From Pseudovirgaria hyperparasitica (lineage: Eukaryota > Ascomycota > Dothideomycetes > Acrospermales > Acrospermaceae): a DNA stretch of 64,000 bases. Of this stretch, positions 1 through 12,716 are shown piece after piece (positions within the stretch are counted from its first letter, which is position 1; each line of letters opens with the position of its first letter). The stretch lies in the NCBI RefSeq assembly GCF_010093815.1, contig NW_022985555.1, positions 618,186 to 682,185 on the forward strand. The letters run 5' to 3'. The translations under genes and the position numbers were made by a program. The notes under the pieces were generated by a model, which was given only the letters and a program-made list of their open reading frames with translations, did not search any database and was not told where the DNA came from.

Positions 1-3000
1 CCTCGTCGTCATCATCATCGAGGAGATCATTTGCAAGCACATCTGCACTCTCGTCCAACCCCTCCTCATCATCGTCGTCGTCGCTATCGACCTTCTTCGC
101 CTTCTTCGGCGCAGCCTTTGAGGCAGCAGGCTTCGCAGCTGGTTTCGCGGCAGCCTTTGCCTGCTTCGACGCATACGCCTTCGCAGCAGGACTCAATGTG
201 AGGGGTTTGTTCGCCACGGCCGCCGCAGCTTTCTTCGACACAAGCTTAGCCTTCGGGGCTGGCTTCGCGCTGGCGGCAGGCTTCTTGATGTTGATCTTCG
301 TCTTCGAAAGGACGGGCAGGTCATCGTCGTCGCTGCCCGAGATCATGGTATCTGCTGCGCGAGCAACAGGGCGCTCAGGGCTGGCTTCCGGAACGAGCTT
401 GGCGAAATCGGTGGTATCCATGTCGTCTTCTGACAGATCGGCCAGTTTGGGTGCTGCGCGGCCTAGGGGCTTGGGTGGTAGACCCTGCCTGCTGGACGGA
501 CGTGAGGTTTCCGGGAAAAATTGGCGCGTCGTGGTCTCTGTGGAGCGGGCGCCAATCCCCTTGACCAGGTTGCTGACGTCAAAGTCATCGGCGCCGTCTT
601 CGGAAGAGTCGTCAGATAGGACGTAGCTGGTTGTCTTTTTGGCCGCGGCGCGGCCGGCTGCTCGTGCAGCCGGTCTCTTTGTGACCACCTCTTCTTCTTC
701 TTCCTCCTCTTCTTCACCCAGATCTGCAAACACGTCCTCATCTTCATCTTCAGATTCGACTTTCTTGGCAGCCTTTGCAGGTTTCTTTGCGGGTGCCGCA
801 GCAGCTTTCTTGGCCTTGGTTGCAGCTTTGGCAGGTGCAGGTGCAGGTGCAGGCGCAGGCGCGTCAGATTCGACATCAACCATGTCTACATCTTCCTTTG
901 ATGAACTTGCAGAGCTCTTTGTAGCCTCACCCCCCAAAGCGCTAATCAATGCCTTCGAGCCACTCGGCTTCGCGGGCTCCGGCTTCTTGTTGAGATAGCT
1001 GAGCATAGTTGACGGTTTCGCCGCGGCCTTTTTCGGTTTCTTGACTTCAAAGTCCGAGTCGCTAAACTCGTCGCTGTCGCCGGCCTTTCTCTTCTTACCC
1101 TTACCGCCCTTGGACGCGCCGATGCCAAGTTTGGTAGAGGTGCGACGACCAAGTCTGGCGATCCTCTTCGACTCTTTCGCGTCTTCATCAAGCACAGTAT
1201 GCCACTCATCGAGGAAGTCGTCGAGATCTGCGATCCAGAGATCTTTCGGCGTCAACTTTATCAATGTGTCGATTTCAACCTCCTTGTCTCCGATCTGCTT
1301 CAGCAATCTGTCAACGCGCTCTTGAGTCAGCGACCAGATAGCCATCTAGAAAAAGTGGTCAGCGTTGGTTTGATACAAGGGCGGATGGTGCTTACGCCTA
1401 GCAAGTAATCGAAATCGCTCAAGCCAGCCTCCTCGTCAACATCGTTCTCGTCCTCCTGCGCGTCCTCCATCTCACCCATTTTCTTTGCCTGGGAAACCTT
1501 GGGAAATCGCTTGAACTTCGACCGGGTCAACTCTTCGACGAGAATAGACTTCTTCTTCTTGGAGACAACAAGAGTACCGTCGATAATCATCTTGATGAAT
1601 CGAGACTGATTGCTCAGCTTGTCAAGGTCCTTTTGCATCTCACTAAGCAAATGTTCCTAGAGTCCCCATTAGCATGTTCACCATCAAGCATGTAAAGAAA
1701 AACGACATACCTTGCGCATCTGATAGAACTTGAATCGGACCTGATAGAATTCTTCCATCATATCAAGCGTAGTGGCATACTTCTGTATCCTTCCCTGATG
1801 GTCAAAGGCAACCAGATTGGTAGTAGTCATGGTCTTGACGAGCTTGAACGTGTCCTCCAGACCCTTTGCCAAGGCCGCTGCCATGTGTTTATCGTCCATC
1901 TTGATGATGAAATGGACCTTCTCGTGGGTATTGTACTCGGTGTAATCCTTGATGAAGGAAGGGACCTTCTCGGCGCGAAGTATATCTTCGAGATTCTCCT
2001 TGAAAACCTGAGTCCACATCCGGATTGGCAATTCTGTAATCTCAATCTCGGTGTCGCTGATCTGTCGCACGGTACCAGTAAACTTGAATTTGTGTTCTTC
2101 GAGAGCTTCGACCGCTCCTGTGAACCCTCGGAACCAAGGCGTCATAGGCACCATGTCCTCTTTACTTCCTTCCATGCGTCGCTTGAGGTTGTCGATAATG
2201 TCCTCGGGCTTGTAGTTGGGTATGTTCGTGCTCCAACCAGTGCCAATACCATCCGCTCCGTTGACCAGAACCATGGGCAGAATCGGTACATACCAGTCCG
2301 GCTCTATCGTATTGCCATCGCTCACCTGATACTTCAGCAGCGCCTCGTCGGCGGGGTTGAAGATCTTCCTGGCAAAAGGTGAAAGTCTAGTATAGATGTA
2401 ACGAGCGCTGGCAGCATCTGCACCGCCCTGAAGACGACTCCCGAAATTACCGCTTGGCTCCAGGATGTTGATGTTGTTTGACCCGACGAAGTTCTGCGCC
2501 AGTGCAGTGATGGTCTGCTGCATGGACGCATCGCCATATGCGTAGTCGGTCAGACCGGTCACGGAACCCGCCAGATCCACGACTTTGGTGTCCTTTTTCA
2601 GATTACGCTTGAAGCAGGTGTAAATGATCTTCCGCTGGCCTGGCTTGAAGCCATCCACCAGTGAAGGCAACGAGCGGAGATTGTCGGCCATGGAAAACAG
2701 GATCAGCTCCTTGTTGACAAAGTCATCGTACGAGATCTTTGGCGTGGTTAGATCGATGTACGTGCCTGGAACGAAGTCTCGCAGCCATTCCTTACGAGCG
2801 TCGGCTTTCTTTTTCGAGAATGCCAATTCAATCAGGGGTACCTCAGTGTCACGCATAGTATGAAACTCCTTCAGATGCTTATCGAGATCACGGAAGTAGA
2901 CTTGAGCGTCTTCAGGCCGACTGGTACCCAATCCCTTGAAGTACTTGTGATCCCAGCCCTTCTGATGCCCGGGCTGCTCTTTCCACTCTTCGTACTCTGG

Positions 3001-5286
3001 CATGGTAAAGAAAGAGACAGACTTTGTAGGTTTCTTGATGTCACCTTTCCAGGTCTTGACGATGGGCGTCAGGAACTGCATCAAGAAACCATCAATCTTG
3101 AGTAAGCTCGGGAATTGAACTTGCAAGAAGTTGATTAGCAAGCCTTTGATATGGCTCCCATCATGATCCTGATCGGTCATAATCATTATATGACCGTATC
3201 GAAGACCCTTCGTATCCGTGTAATCCTTTTTATGTTGAAGTCCAATGAACTTCTTAATGTTCTGGATTTCCGTATTTTTGGAGATCTGATCAATGGAAGC
3301 ATCCCGAACATTCAGCAGTTTACCACGAAGTGGAAACACACCGAAAAGATCAGGATTGACGACAGCACGTCCAGCAAGCGCAAGCGCCATGGCAGAGTCA
3401 CCTTCTGTCAAGATGAGTGTGCATCTATAACCATCCTTGGTACCGGCTTTGTTGGCATCAGTCAGCTTGGCATTGTTCATGCGCTGTCTTTTCCCGCCGT
3501 CGGACTTCTTCAAGACCTGATCTGCCTTCTGCTGTGCGAAATGCATAATGTTCTTGACAGCGTCGGTCTTCGCGATCTCCTTGAGGAACTTTTCGCTGAC
3601 TGTGACTTTGCTACCGAATTGGCTAACTTTCGTAGTCAACTGCTCCTTGGTCTGAGACGTGAAGGCGGGATTTACGATGAGACAGTTGACGAAGAGGAAG
3701 ATGTGGTTTTTGATATGGTTGTTTTTAAGTTGCACACCACCCTTGTTCTTCTTCTTGACAATGTCCATCAGCTTGTCGACAACCTGGTCTGCAATATAAT
3801 TGACGTGTGTTCCGCCGGTAGTTGTCGCGATGGAATTGACGAAGGAAACCTGTTGGAAAGACCCATCGGACACAGCGAAGCCTATCTGCCATCGATCGTG
3901 CTCGTCGGTCAGGATGACGTCCATCTTCTTGGCCTCTTCCTCGCCCTCTTCACGGGCCTGTTCCGAACGGATGGCCTTGGTGTACATTTGCATATACTTC
4001 TTAAAGCTATTCACAGCGATTCTCTCACCATTCAGCCAGACTCTGACACCGTTACATGTACCTGCGAGATCGTAAACTCTACGCTTTGCAAGAGCCTCGA
4101 AGTCATCGTCCATGGCTTCCATATTAAATCTCTTAAAGTCTGCCTTGAACGTAACTTTTGTGAAATCAGAGCCCTTGGCTGTAGTGATGCTGGCCTTGCC
4201 CATTTTGCTCATATTGTTGGTCCATGTCTGCTTGTATCGTTTCCCGTTCGTGGAATCATTCGTTTCTAGTGTGAATTGTGTACTGAAAACGTTGCAAAGT
4301 TTTGCACCGTATCCATTTCTACCACCAGTGACCTTTTGTTGGTCGTCATCATAGTTGGAGGATGTCAAAAGATGACCGAATATCATCTCAGGGATGTACA
4401 TGCCCTCTTTCTTCATTCAGAGTCAGTTTGTTGCCCATTCGCAAACAGGAGGTAATGGGCTACTTACACCGTGAATCTCAACAGGTATACCCTTTCCGTT
4501 GTTCTGTACACTTATTTCTCCTTGCTCGCGATCTATGGTGACCTTTATTGTGTCCATGCTTGGGTCACGCTGCTTGTTGTCTGCAGCATTGACCAGAATC
4601 TCGTCGAAGATTTTGTACAAGCCGGGGGTATATGTAATCTCGCGGGACTCCATAGCCTGTGTAGTAGAGCTGTACACCCACATTGTAGCTTTCGTAGGTT
4701 CGACAGAGCCGATGTAGGTATCAGGACGTTTGATGATGTGCTCCAGCTGCGTAAGCTGGAGGTATTTGTTAGTACACAGGCAAAACTGCTAACTGTGATC
4801 TAGCTTACCTTCTGATATTTCTCAGTCGATCCTCCAGTGGCTTTAGGTGCTTCTTCCTTGTCCATGTCATAACTATCATTGTCAATCTCGGCCAGCACTT
4901 TTCCATTTGATTTCTTTGGCCCAGAGGCCTTCTTTTGACGCTTCGCACTCGGCGGGGTAACGGACAGTAGAGAGTCATCATTCATAGCATCATCATCAAC
5001 CACATCTATATCATCATTCTCGTCATCGGAAACAGGCTTTGCGCGCTTCTTTGGCGCGGCTTTGGCGGCCTTTGGGGCTTTGGGTGCTTTCAGCGTGCTT
5101 TGCTTCTTGGGCGGAGCTTTCGTTTTTGTTGCTGCAGCTTTCTTTGGCGGAGCTTTGACTTTCTAGAATATGGTTTGTGAGCTGAGAGTACAAAGCTGGA
5201 CTGTCTGTGTCAATTCTCACAGGCTTGGGCGCGGCCTCAAAGTCGGACTCGTCCGCGCCAAAGTCGAAAGCCGAGTCGTCGCTCAT
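1..5286 (-). CDS. TOP2: DNA topoisomerase II (3' end beyond window)
   Basis: Type IIA topoisomerase that passes one duplex through another in the nucleus, using ATP. Exons are 5286-5221, 5162-4809, 4755-4468, 4410-1711, 1656-1396 and 1345 to beyond base 1. All junctions are in phase 0 and give at least 1671 residues. Visible motifs are the GHKL ATPase (EILVNAADN near residue 190 and GRNGYGAKL near 270), Toprim EGDSA near 571 and DQDHDG near 651, and the catalytic tyrosine in SARYIY at residue 907. The N-terminal ~130 residues and the C-terminal ~400 are charged and low in complexity: Lys/Ala/Pro repeats, acidic runs and an AP repeat at about 836-862. No stop is seen before the window edge, so only the last part of the C-terminal tail is missing. 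The start is the ATG opening MSDDSAFDFG. The upstream region carries a CACGTG box. Confidence 0.97.
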
Positions 5287-5728
5287 GCTGGAGGCAGAAA
5301 GGTTGACTGGGAGGCCGTATCGTCTCGATTGAGACGAATATGTAGAATGTGCCGCCCTTATTTGCTTACGTTCCTGACGGAAGACATCAAAGACAGGACA
5401 GAGGATTGTTGTAGTGAGTGGGCGACGCGACCACATGGCGCCAATGTAAACATGCTAAATCCAGGGTCCAGCCTTGGAACACTCATGGGATGGTCGGGGT
5501 CACGTGGTGATTTTAGTATTTGAGGGTTCACTTCCATTCGACGCCGTACAACCCCTTGAATTGATCCTGAGTATATTCATTGCGCAAAGAAGGATCAACT
5601 CCTCTGCTCTACAGTACGACTAACAAGCCTTTGCTCTCCACCACCAAGAGGCGTCGTAGTTATGGCAAGATAAGCTTTCATCGTCATCTCATGTTCAAAA
5701 CAGATTTCTATCCATATCTAGGAAATAT
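5287..5728. other. Intergenic: TOP2 promoter and dehydratase 3' flank
   Basis: This 440-bp stretch separates two minus-strand genes. Apart from the CACGTG box at 5501 I see no gene or repeat. Confidence 0.5.
5501..5506. promoter_or_regulatory. CACGTG box upstream of TOP2
   Basis: GTCACGTGGTG lies about 215 bp upstream of the TOP2 start codon. It matches the Cbf1-type RTCACRTG core. The same extended word recurs between COQ7 and RTF1. Function is inferred from the motif only. Confidence 0.35.
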
Positions 5729-7227
5729 CTATAGGGCAAAGCCCTGCGTATTATGCGCTGCCTCGGGTAATGGCATCGGTGTGATATCTTCGATCGCCTC
5801 ATGAACTGGCGTATCTGATGCATCCTCAGCACGAGGCTCTTCCGGGATGACACCATTCAACCTTCCAATATCAATACTTCCGAGCCTCTCCGGCCTCTCA
5901 TAAACATTCTCAACCGTAGAAACGTCACCCTCAGTGATTGTCGGAAATGCCGTGAACACTCCTTCAATGTCTCCCCACCAAGTCTCCCCGTACTTTATAT
6001 ACCAACCCACAGTTGTCTTGAAGCCTTCCTCCCAACTCGTCTTCTGCGACCATCCTAGCTGCTTCAGTTTACTCCCGTCTACTGCATACCGCCGATCGTT
6101 GAAGGGCCTGTCCTGCGTGTGCTGCACACACATGTAGAATTCGCTGCTTGTCGAGTTCGGATACCCGAAATAGTCCAACAACTGCGAACACAAATTCAGG
6201 TTCGAGATCTCGTCGTTTGACGGGATGTTGTAAACCTGCCCCATCGTGCCCTTGTGTAGAATCGTGTCAAACGCATCACACGCATCTCCTGCGTACAGAT
6301 ATTTGCGCGCATGCTTTCCGTCCCCATGCAGCAGCAGTTTCTGCTGTCTGTTCAGCAGACACGTGAATTTCGGAATCACTTTCTCCGGGTATTGGTGCGG
6401 GCCGTATACATTATTGCTCCGAATGATCATGACGGGCAATTTAAAGCTCTTCCAGTACCCATTGACCAGCATCTCGGCCGCCGCTTTGCTCGCCGCATAT
6501 GGATTTGTCGGCGCCAGGATCGTATTCTCGATTAACCCCTCCTCGTCATCACTGACCTCGCCATAAACTTCGTCGGTGGAGATATGCACGAAACGCTTCA
6601 GTCCGACTTCGCGCGCCGACTCGAGCAGCACGTGTGTGCCAAATACGTTTGTGTTTGTGAACTCGTAGCTGTTGCCGAAAGATAGATCGACGTGTGATTG
6701 CGCGGCAAAATGCAGAATGGTGTCAATCTTATGTTCGACCAGGCACGCACGTACAGTGGAGGGGTTGGTAATATCACCGTGTACAAATCTGAAGTTGTTG
6801 CTGGTGCCGAGGGAGCGGATATTAGACATGGAGGCACAGTAGTCGAGTTTGTCGTAGCATACAATGTTGTAGTCGTCAGGGTATGTTAGAGTCAGGTGGC
6901 GGACTACCCACGATGCGCTATGTATGATATTATTGACTGTCGTCCTTTAAGTTGGGCATTGCTTACATGAAACCTGCTCCACCGGTCACGAGGATGTTCT
7001 TCATGTCGGGGAGGGGGTCGAATTTGGTGGTGCCTTTGAAGACGGGGGCTTCTCTCCACAGGCCATTGTCGTCAAACAGATGTCCTTCAACGTCTACTTG
7101 GACTGTATCTAGTCAGTCTTCCTTTCGGTAGTACAACAGAGATCTGAGCCGTACCAAAACTGGCGAGGCCAGTGGGTAACAAAGCTGGTGAAGTGCCGCT
7201 GATTCTTCTTCGTCGAAGGTGGCTCAT
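5729..7227 (-). CDS. NDP-glucose 4,6-dehydratase (RmlB/UGD type)
   Basis: A 465-residue short-chain dehydratase that would convert UDP- or dTDP-glucose to the 4-keto-6-deoxy sugar, the first step toward rhamnose. Exons are 7227-7155, 7102-6967 and 6917-5729. The Rossmann motif GGAGFI lies near residues 65-70, split by intron 2. STDEVYG holds the Thr-Asp-Glu active site of 4,6-dehydratases and YAASK is the Tyr-x3-Lys pair. The first ~57 residues precede the conserved core, and an internal MKNILVTGG could be an alternative start. The C-terminal ~90 residues are an acidic/Pro extension not needed for the fold. Filamentous fungi have such enzymes acting on UDP-glucose, and I infer that substrate. 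The epimerase/reductase partner is not nearby. Confidence 0.9.
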
Positions 7228-7968
7228 GATATCAGAAAGGGCGATGCCCGACAGGAACGATTCCACGTGTTGAGTATTTACTCTTTATGTCATGGCTTTT
7301 CAATCCTTTGCAATTGCAGGCCTGATCAATGCAATGTTGAGAGGTCCCGTAGTTTGCCTATTGGCGCGTCCTCATCATGTACAAAAGATTAAATGTATTC
7401 AGTCGCGATAGCTGCGAGACGTGTCAAGAAATACGATATCAGCAGACACTGCCAACGTATACGAATAGAGACATGAGTATCTGACGCTGAGGTAGTTATT
7501 ATCGGCCCTACTGACTAAGTTGGGGCTTTGATCGACCTTTGAATGTAACCTGGCTGCGCCAAAATTTACGTGCCTGGCTTGCAAGGACGCTAGTATTTCC
7601 CGTGTGGCGCTCACTCTGAGTGCCGCTGACCCGTGGGAATGGTTTTGCAATGGGTCGAATGGTGATCCGATATTTGCCTTTAATTTATTCCTCCATGGTC
7701 ATCAGTGTCCAAAGGCTGTGGAGTGTATATGAGCTGTTTGACTGTTTCTACTGTGAACCTGCAGCCGTTGAGGTTTGGTTGAATCACTTGTGTAGAGTTC
7801 GTTAGGCTTCACCAAAAAAGAATATCAAATCAACGAGCCAGCGACGAATGCCGCCCTTCCTGGGTATCTCCGTTTTGTAGTAACCATAACGCCCATAATG
7901 TGCACGCCGCCGCAGACAGAAGGCTGTGTTCCAAGAGACCGCACAAGATATCCCTTTGGGTATTTCCA
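7228..7968. other. Intergenic: dehydratase promoter
   Basis: The 740 bp between two minus-strand genes contains a CACGTG at 7264-7269, close upstream of the dehydratase start. The short open frames here show no protein-like character. Nothing else was recognised. Confidence 0.4.
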
Positions 7969-8607
7969 TCAGCATATAATCCCATTATCTGCATCATCCT
8001 CAACTTTCTCCTTCCCACCCGGCAGTCCCTTTCTTCTCCTCTCATTCCGCTTCCTCCTCTTCTCCTCCCTCTCCTCTCTCTCTCTCTGCTCCGCAACCTC
8101 CAGCCTGATACCCAAATCCACAACTCCCTCCTCTGCTTCCTCCTCCTTCTTCCTCTTCAACCACCTCAGTCTTTCCCTCACCTCCTCTACAGTTGCCTCC
8201 CTCACATCCCCAGTCTCGCCCACGGCGACTAGATGCTGCCGGCTATTTTGATGCTCCACCCACTGAATGTTATCCTTGAATGTCAGATCACACGCCTCAC
8301 AATAGAAGCCAGCTCCTCTGCCCCTCTTCCCAACCGCTGCTCCAGCACTAATAATCTGAGTCTTGCCGACCATACTCCCGAAATCCAAACGTGTTGCGCG
8401 TGCAACTGTGTCTTTGGCATCTGGGGGTGTTGCCGCGCGCTTGTGATATTTCTTGCCTGCCAGTTTGGCTTCGTACCTTTCGCGCCCTTCTTCGCGGCGG
8501 GCGGCATCACGTTCTGCGGCCTTTTCGGCATATTCGGCGCGGTCCCAGGTCTTGCGGAAGGAGGTATCGCCGGCAGCTGTGCCGTAGGCGCTTTGTTGTT
8601 TTGACAT
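7969..8607 (-). CDS. SNU23: U4/U6.U5 tri-snRNP zinc-finger protein Snu23 (ZMAT2)
   Basis: Spliceosomal protein of the tri-snRNP / B complex that acts near the 5' splice site. It is a single-exon gene of 212 residues. The N-terminal charged segment contains FRKTWDRAEYAEKAAERD, typical of ZMAT2/Snu23. The matrin-type U1-like C2H2 zinc finger sits at about residues 102-127 (CEACDLTF, then WVEHQNSRQH). After it comes a long Arg/Glu-rich helix. The length is close to that of the human and yeast proteins. The start is the ATG of MSKQQSAYG. The 3' end is rich in CT on the plus strand because of the Arg/Glu codons. Confidence 0.93.
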   Translation of the reverse strand: MSKQQSAYGTAAGDTSFRKTWDRAEYAEKAAERDAARREEGRERYEAKLAGKKYHKRAATPPDAKDTVARATRLDFGSMVGKTQIISAGAAVGKRGRGAGFYCEACDLTFKDNIQWVEHQNSRQHLVAVGETGDVREATVEEVRERLRWLKRKKEEEAEEGVVDLGIRLEVAEQREREEREEKRRKRNERRRKGLPGGKEKVEDDADNGIIC

Positions 8608-9109
8608 GCTCTTTAGAGCACGATAATACGCCGAGATGGAGAGTAGTTATTAGTGTCTCTTGCTGAATAGCGCTGCAATGATAGCAGCGTCCGCTAGGGT
8701 GGGAGTGTGCGCTCCTAGAATGAGCTACGCGGGTGCAATTTGGTGCTGTTGTGGACCTATGGAGCGGTCTTCAATGTGTATGAAGATGAGCATACATTTA
8801 TTGTATTGTAGATGTAATAGAGAGCGAGGAGAAGGATGGCATACGTCTCAGAATTCGGTCTTTGAAAGTACGGACTCGAGGAACCTATGTAATAGGGCTG
8901 AGGGCCCAAGCTCCCAAATCTAGCTGCTCTCCGTTCTGATTGGATATGTAGACTAGTAATAATATCAATCCAGCCTGAGCTCGAAGTGTATGTCTTCTAC
9001 AGTTATCGTTCTTAGACGTCTTGTGCGAACAGACTCCCCGAAAACTGCGTTCCCATCCGATATGTACCTGGCACAAACATTTACACGCCTGCGCTCATTG
9101 CTGGTATAC
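8608..9109. other. Intergenic: SNU23 promoter and peroxidase 3' flank
   Basis: A 500-bp spacer between minus-strand genes. I see no conserved site, RNA gene or repeat in it. Confidence 0.4.
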
Positions 9110-11822
9110 CTATCTGTCTCGTGATGCCTTTGCATCCACCCACTGATACAAACTCAACCGATCCGGCGCGCCGCAAAGAGTTGCTCTATCTCCCGCACAC
9201 CTTGTGAAGCAATCAGATTCCGGTGCAACAGTCGCGGACGGGCCCAATTCATTACCGCACCAACATTCCCGCCCATACTCCGTACCAAAATACCTAGACC
9301 CATTACAGTAGTCCTTGCACTCGCCCACCGTCAAGCCCGTATCGTCGCTTATCACAACTGGGCCTAACACGCGCGCACTTCTCATGTCAACATAGCACGC
9401 CTTATACTCATACCCTTCAATCGGTGGATTGGCTGGTGCGATATATGCCTCGTTCTGGTATACTGAGAGGCGGTCAGGGCCACCGCAAATCTCTTTATCA
9501 TCGCCGGAGCAAGGCATGTTGCAATCGTACTCGGGAGCGAGTACTGAGTTAAGCGTGTTGCCACAAAAGCATTGATACGTATATTCGAGGCCATAGAAGC
9601 TATACTCGGAGCAGAAAGTAGCGCAATTAGCGAGGGTCAGGGTCAAGTGATCATTCGTAGCGGACCCGTTGAGGGCGCGACCACTGACCGAGTCAATGTA
9701 GCAGCCTTGGTAGTTGGATGCGAATGTGGGCGTAGGGGTCGGTGCGGCGTCTTCAGACGAGGAGAGGAGAGTCGATAACATCGAGTCATACGAGATCAAA
9801 GAAGAAGCCGAATCAGCAGAAGATGAAATTGTTAAGCGATCGACAGCCGAAGAAGCAGAATCCAAAATATCGCTGGTAGACGGTATCGATGGAGTGACGG
9901 TCTCTATGATAGACGTGGGCGTAGGGGTAAAAGAGCCAGCAGAAGATGACCCGTCCGAGGTTGAAGAAGCTGCACTTGATCTTATGATTGAGGTGAGTAT
10001 CGTGGTTGGAGTTGACGGCGGCGTTGACGATAAGCTAGGTGATGACGATGATAACACTGACAATGAGGCTGGTGGAGAATCGAGAGGATTTCCAACGCTC
10101 TGTAGCGGGACGCATTCGCTGGGCAGATCACTGGTCAGCTTGAATGCATCGGTCAACCGACTGGCACCAGCTCCCGCTGACACATTAAAGACTGTGTTGA
10201 GAGCCTGGCTGGTGTTCAAAGCATATGCTAAGGCATAGAGGCTGTATGGACCAACAGTGTACTGTTTGCTCATGGTGTAAGATTCAACCGAAAGAGCTGG
10301 GATATCGATGGGCACGTTCCGTCGCGCAACCTTGAAGACGAGGGATGTGTTCACAGGCAGAGTAGCTGTTTCGTCACGGACCTAATCGTTATCAGCCAAA
10401 GATCTAGGATGTGCATCTTATGCCAGTGGACTCTCACGGCTGCTACAATAGTCATGTTCTTCTTGTCAGGGCTTGCGCTGTCTTTGATGCAACTTTGAGG
10501 ACTTTGCAATATGATAGAGTCTTGCACGGGATATCCGGCGCCATTGTTGTCGAAAATCTCCTGCTGTCCATCCGTTCTTGTAACAGCGATATTGAAGCTT
10601 GAAATCGATGAATTTGCCTGGATTTGGCTTGCAAAACTGAAAAACTGACATCAGTCAGTTTTGAAGAGCCGCAAGAAATGACTTGACATACGGAAAAGGA
10701 GTCATCGAAGCCATTAGCTCTCCCAGCTTCGGTCGAAGCATCGATAGTACAAGCTCCGCATACGTTCCCGCCAGTACGATCCCTGTAAACCAATTGTACG
10801 CTCGCTATTTGAGCCGCAGACCGAGTTGTTGTCCGAATGCGAATCTCTCCTGTGAAAGCCATACTCGAGCCACCATCTAGCAAGCGTAGCTGTAATGCTA
10901 TAGGCTTGGCCTCATAGGGTATGAGTGGATCTGTGAGCCTAACACTTGTTGGAACAACATCAATCAACTTCTGCAAGACCCTGGCGCAGGTTGATCGAAA
11001 TGTGTCAGGATTGGTCAGCGAGGTGATGGTTACATTGTTGTCGGCTTTAAATATTCGCCCATCTGAATCCCTGGTGTTCTTGGTCGAAGGCCCCACGACG
11101 AGAGGATCAGTGCTGTTATTTGCGAGGAAATCAGTGGCAATTTTCGTGTCGAAGGTGGCAGTCTTGTCGAACTGAGCAAAATCGTCAGGAGCTGTTCCGG
11201 CTGGCACAATCTCCGGAAAGAAGGCTGCATGTACTCCACCAGTCGTATGACCACAGGCTGTGACAGCAATCATGTCGGAAAGGTTGAAGCCAACGCGATT
11301 GAACTGGTTCTGAAAAGTGCCAACAGAGTTCTGAGGTTGTGGTACAAAAGCTGTGGCACCAGATCTCGTAGCATCAATTCTGCCGGTTCGTATTGGTATG
11401 ACCGGGCCACCACAGGAACGAACAGCGGTGTACATGCCCATGGCAATCAGATCAGCCATGGAAGATCTGCTAGAGAAGAATGGCGCGAAGTTGAGGAGAG
11501 ACGAGTTGAAAGCGGTCCCAATGTTCTCCAAGGCCTTCGTTTCGTACATGATTGAAGCGTCCATACCCCCAGCAGTGGAAGAAACGACACCAGCAATCAT
11601 GTCGTGAAATGCAGTCCGGATCCATTCGGCGGCAGTAATACGGCCAGGACCTTTGGACGAGAACGAACAGGGTGTGACTTCAGTTGAGAACCCTTTAGCT
11701 CGATAGCCAGTGTTGAGAAACATGATATCCTCAAGCTCGTCCATAGTGGACGGCCATGTTGGGGCGGCATTCGCGTAAAGTGCCAGGGAAACGCATATCG
11801 AAACAAATTGCCACTGAACCAT
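9110..11822 (-). CDS. Secreted haem peroxidase with two WSC domains
   Basis: Predicted extracellular protein of 869 residues. Exons are 11822-10692, 10644-10438 and 10381-9110, all in phase 0. The chosen ATG opens a signal peptide (MVQWQFVSIC, hydrophobic to about residue 20); an upstream in-frame ATG at 11942 has no signal-like sequence. A class II-like peroxidase domain follows, with distal Arg69/His73 in EWIRTAFHD and the likely proximal His192 in TACGHTTGG. After a second beta-rich segment comes a Ser/Thr/Pro-rich linker, then two WSC domains. Each begins with a Cys-Tyr (GCYID, KACYVD) and has the eight-cysteine pattern with CFCGN or CWCGN. WSC modules bind carbohydrate and often anchor proteins at the cell wall. 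The substrate is unknown. No GPI signal is obvious. Confidence 0.85.
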
Positions 11823-12716
11823 GGCCCAGGGCCGGTGGGAATTATTGACAGCTAGGAATTTCGAAATGATGTTGGTCCCAGTTTGAAGAATCACCGGGTC
11901 AATTTGCTCGACCTTTGAAGAGATCAACGACTGCTTTAGCAATAAGGCATCGTGGGACCCACGTGGCTATATAAACTAGGATTCTAGGAGAAGACTTGAT
12001 ACAGAGTTCATCGGCAGGCTCATGAACGATATCTGACCAGGCGAATAAGACGGCATATTACAGGAAGATGAGTTGGCGTACATGGCCAACACCACATGGT
12101 TTCTGGTTGAGTAAGACGCAAATTACAAAAATGGAGTGGGTAAGAAAATGGCGTGTTCATGTTCAGAGCATCCATGCCGAGCTTAAGCAAGCCGGTCCAA
12201 GTTCCGACTTGGCGAATTCGATACTTCTTAGTGTTGCAGACAAGATGGTGAGTTGCAGTAGTCTTGACGCGGCCGACGTTGTGGATGGTTACTTTATGTG
12301 GTGGCGCTGATTGGCGTTCAATCGTCTGACTCCTCGGTGCTCGGCCTCAAGCCTTAGCGGTATCTTCCACGCGAGTAATGCTGTGCTCTCCAAGACTCTC
12401 ATTCATGACTCGCTCTGCATTGTTTGCTTATTCACATATCTCGGGATTTTCACTCCATGTGACCGGAGTGCTTGTTGTTTCTGCGATGAGAAAAAGAGAG
12501 CTCGTCACTGGGACTCCTCGACAGTGGAATACTAACACCCAAAAATCCACACACCGTCCACGAGGCATTAGGTAGTCGATTCGAGTTGAGAGCAGGAAAT
12601 ATTGATCCGAGGAGGTAGTGTGCATATAAATTTTCTCAGTCATGATGGTTTCAATATTTCCTTGATCGATCTGCTAAGTCTAAGACGAATTCGTGTCCTC
12701 GTGAAGAGCCACGGGC
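11823..12716. other. Intergenic region upstream of the peroxidase gene
   Basis: The 890 bp includes the peroxidase 5' region. Short open frames at 12068-12535 have no recognisable content. No repeat was seen. Confidence 0.4.

Noticed and set aside
3151-4269. 372-codon plus-strand open frame
   Set aside because: It lies wholly antisense to the conserved TOP2 ATPase and Toprim exon. It is a mirror frame with no protein family character.
9714-10238. 174-codon acidic plus-strand frame
   Set aside because: It mirrors the Ser/Thr-rich linker of the peroxidase-WSC gene and has no independent support.
11820-11942. Upstream ATG for the peroxidase
   Set aside because: The extra 40 residues carry no signal peptide, whereas the ATG at 11822 opens a typical one.
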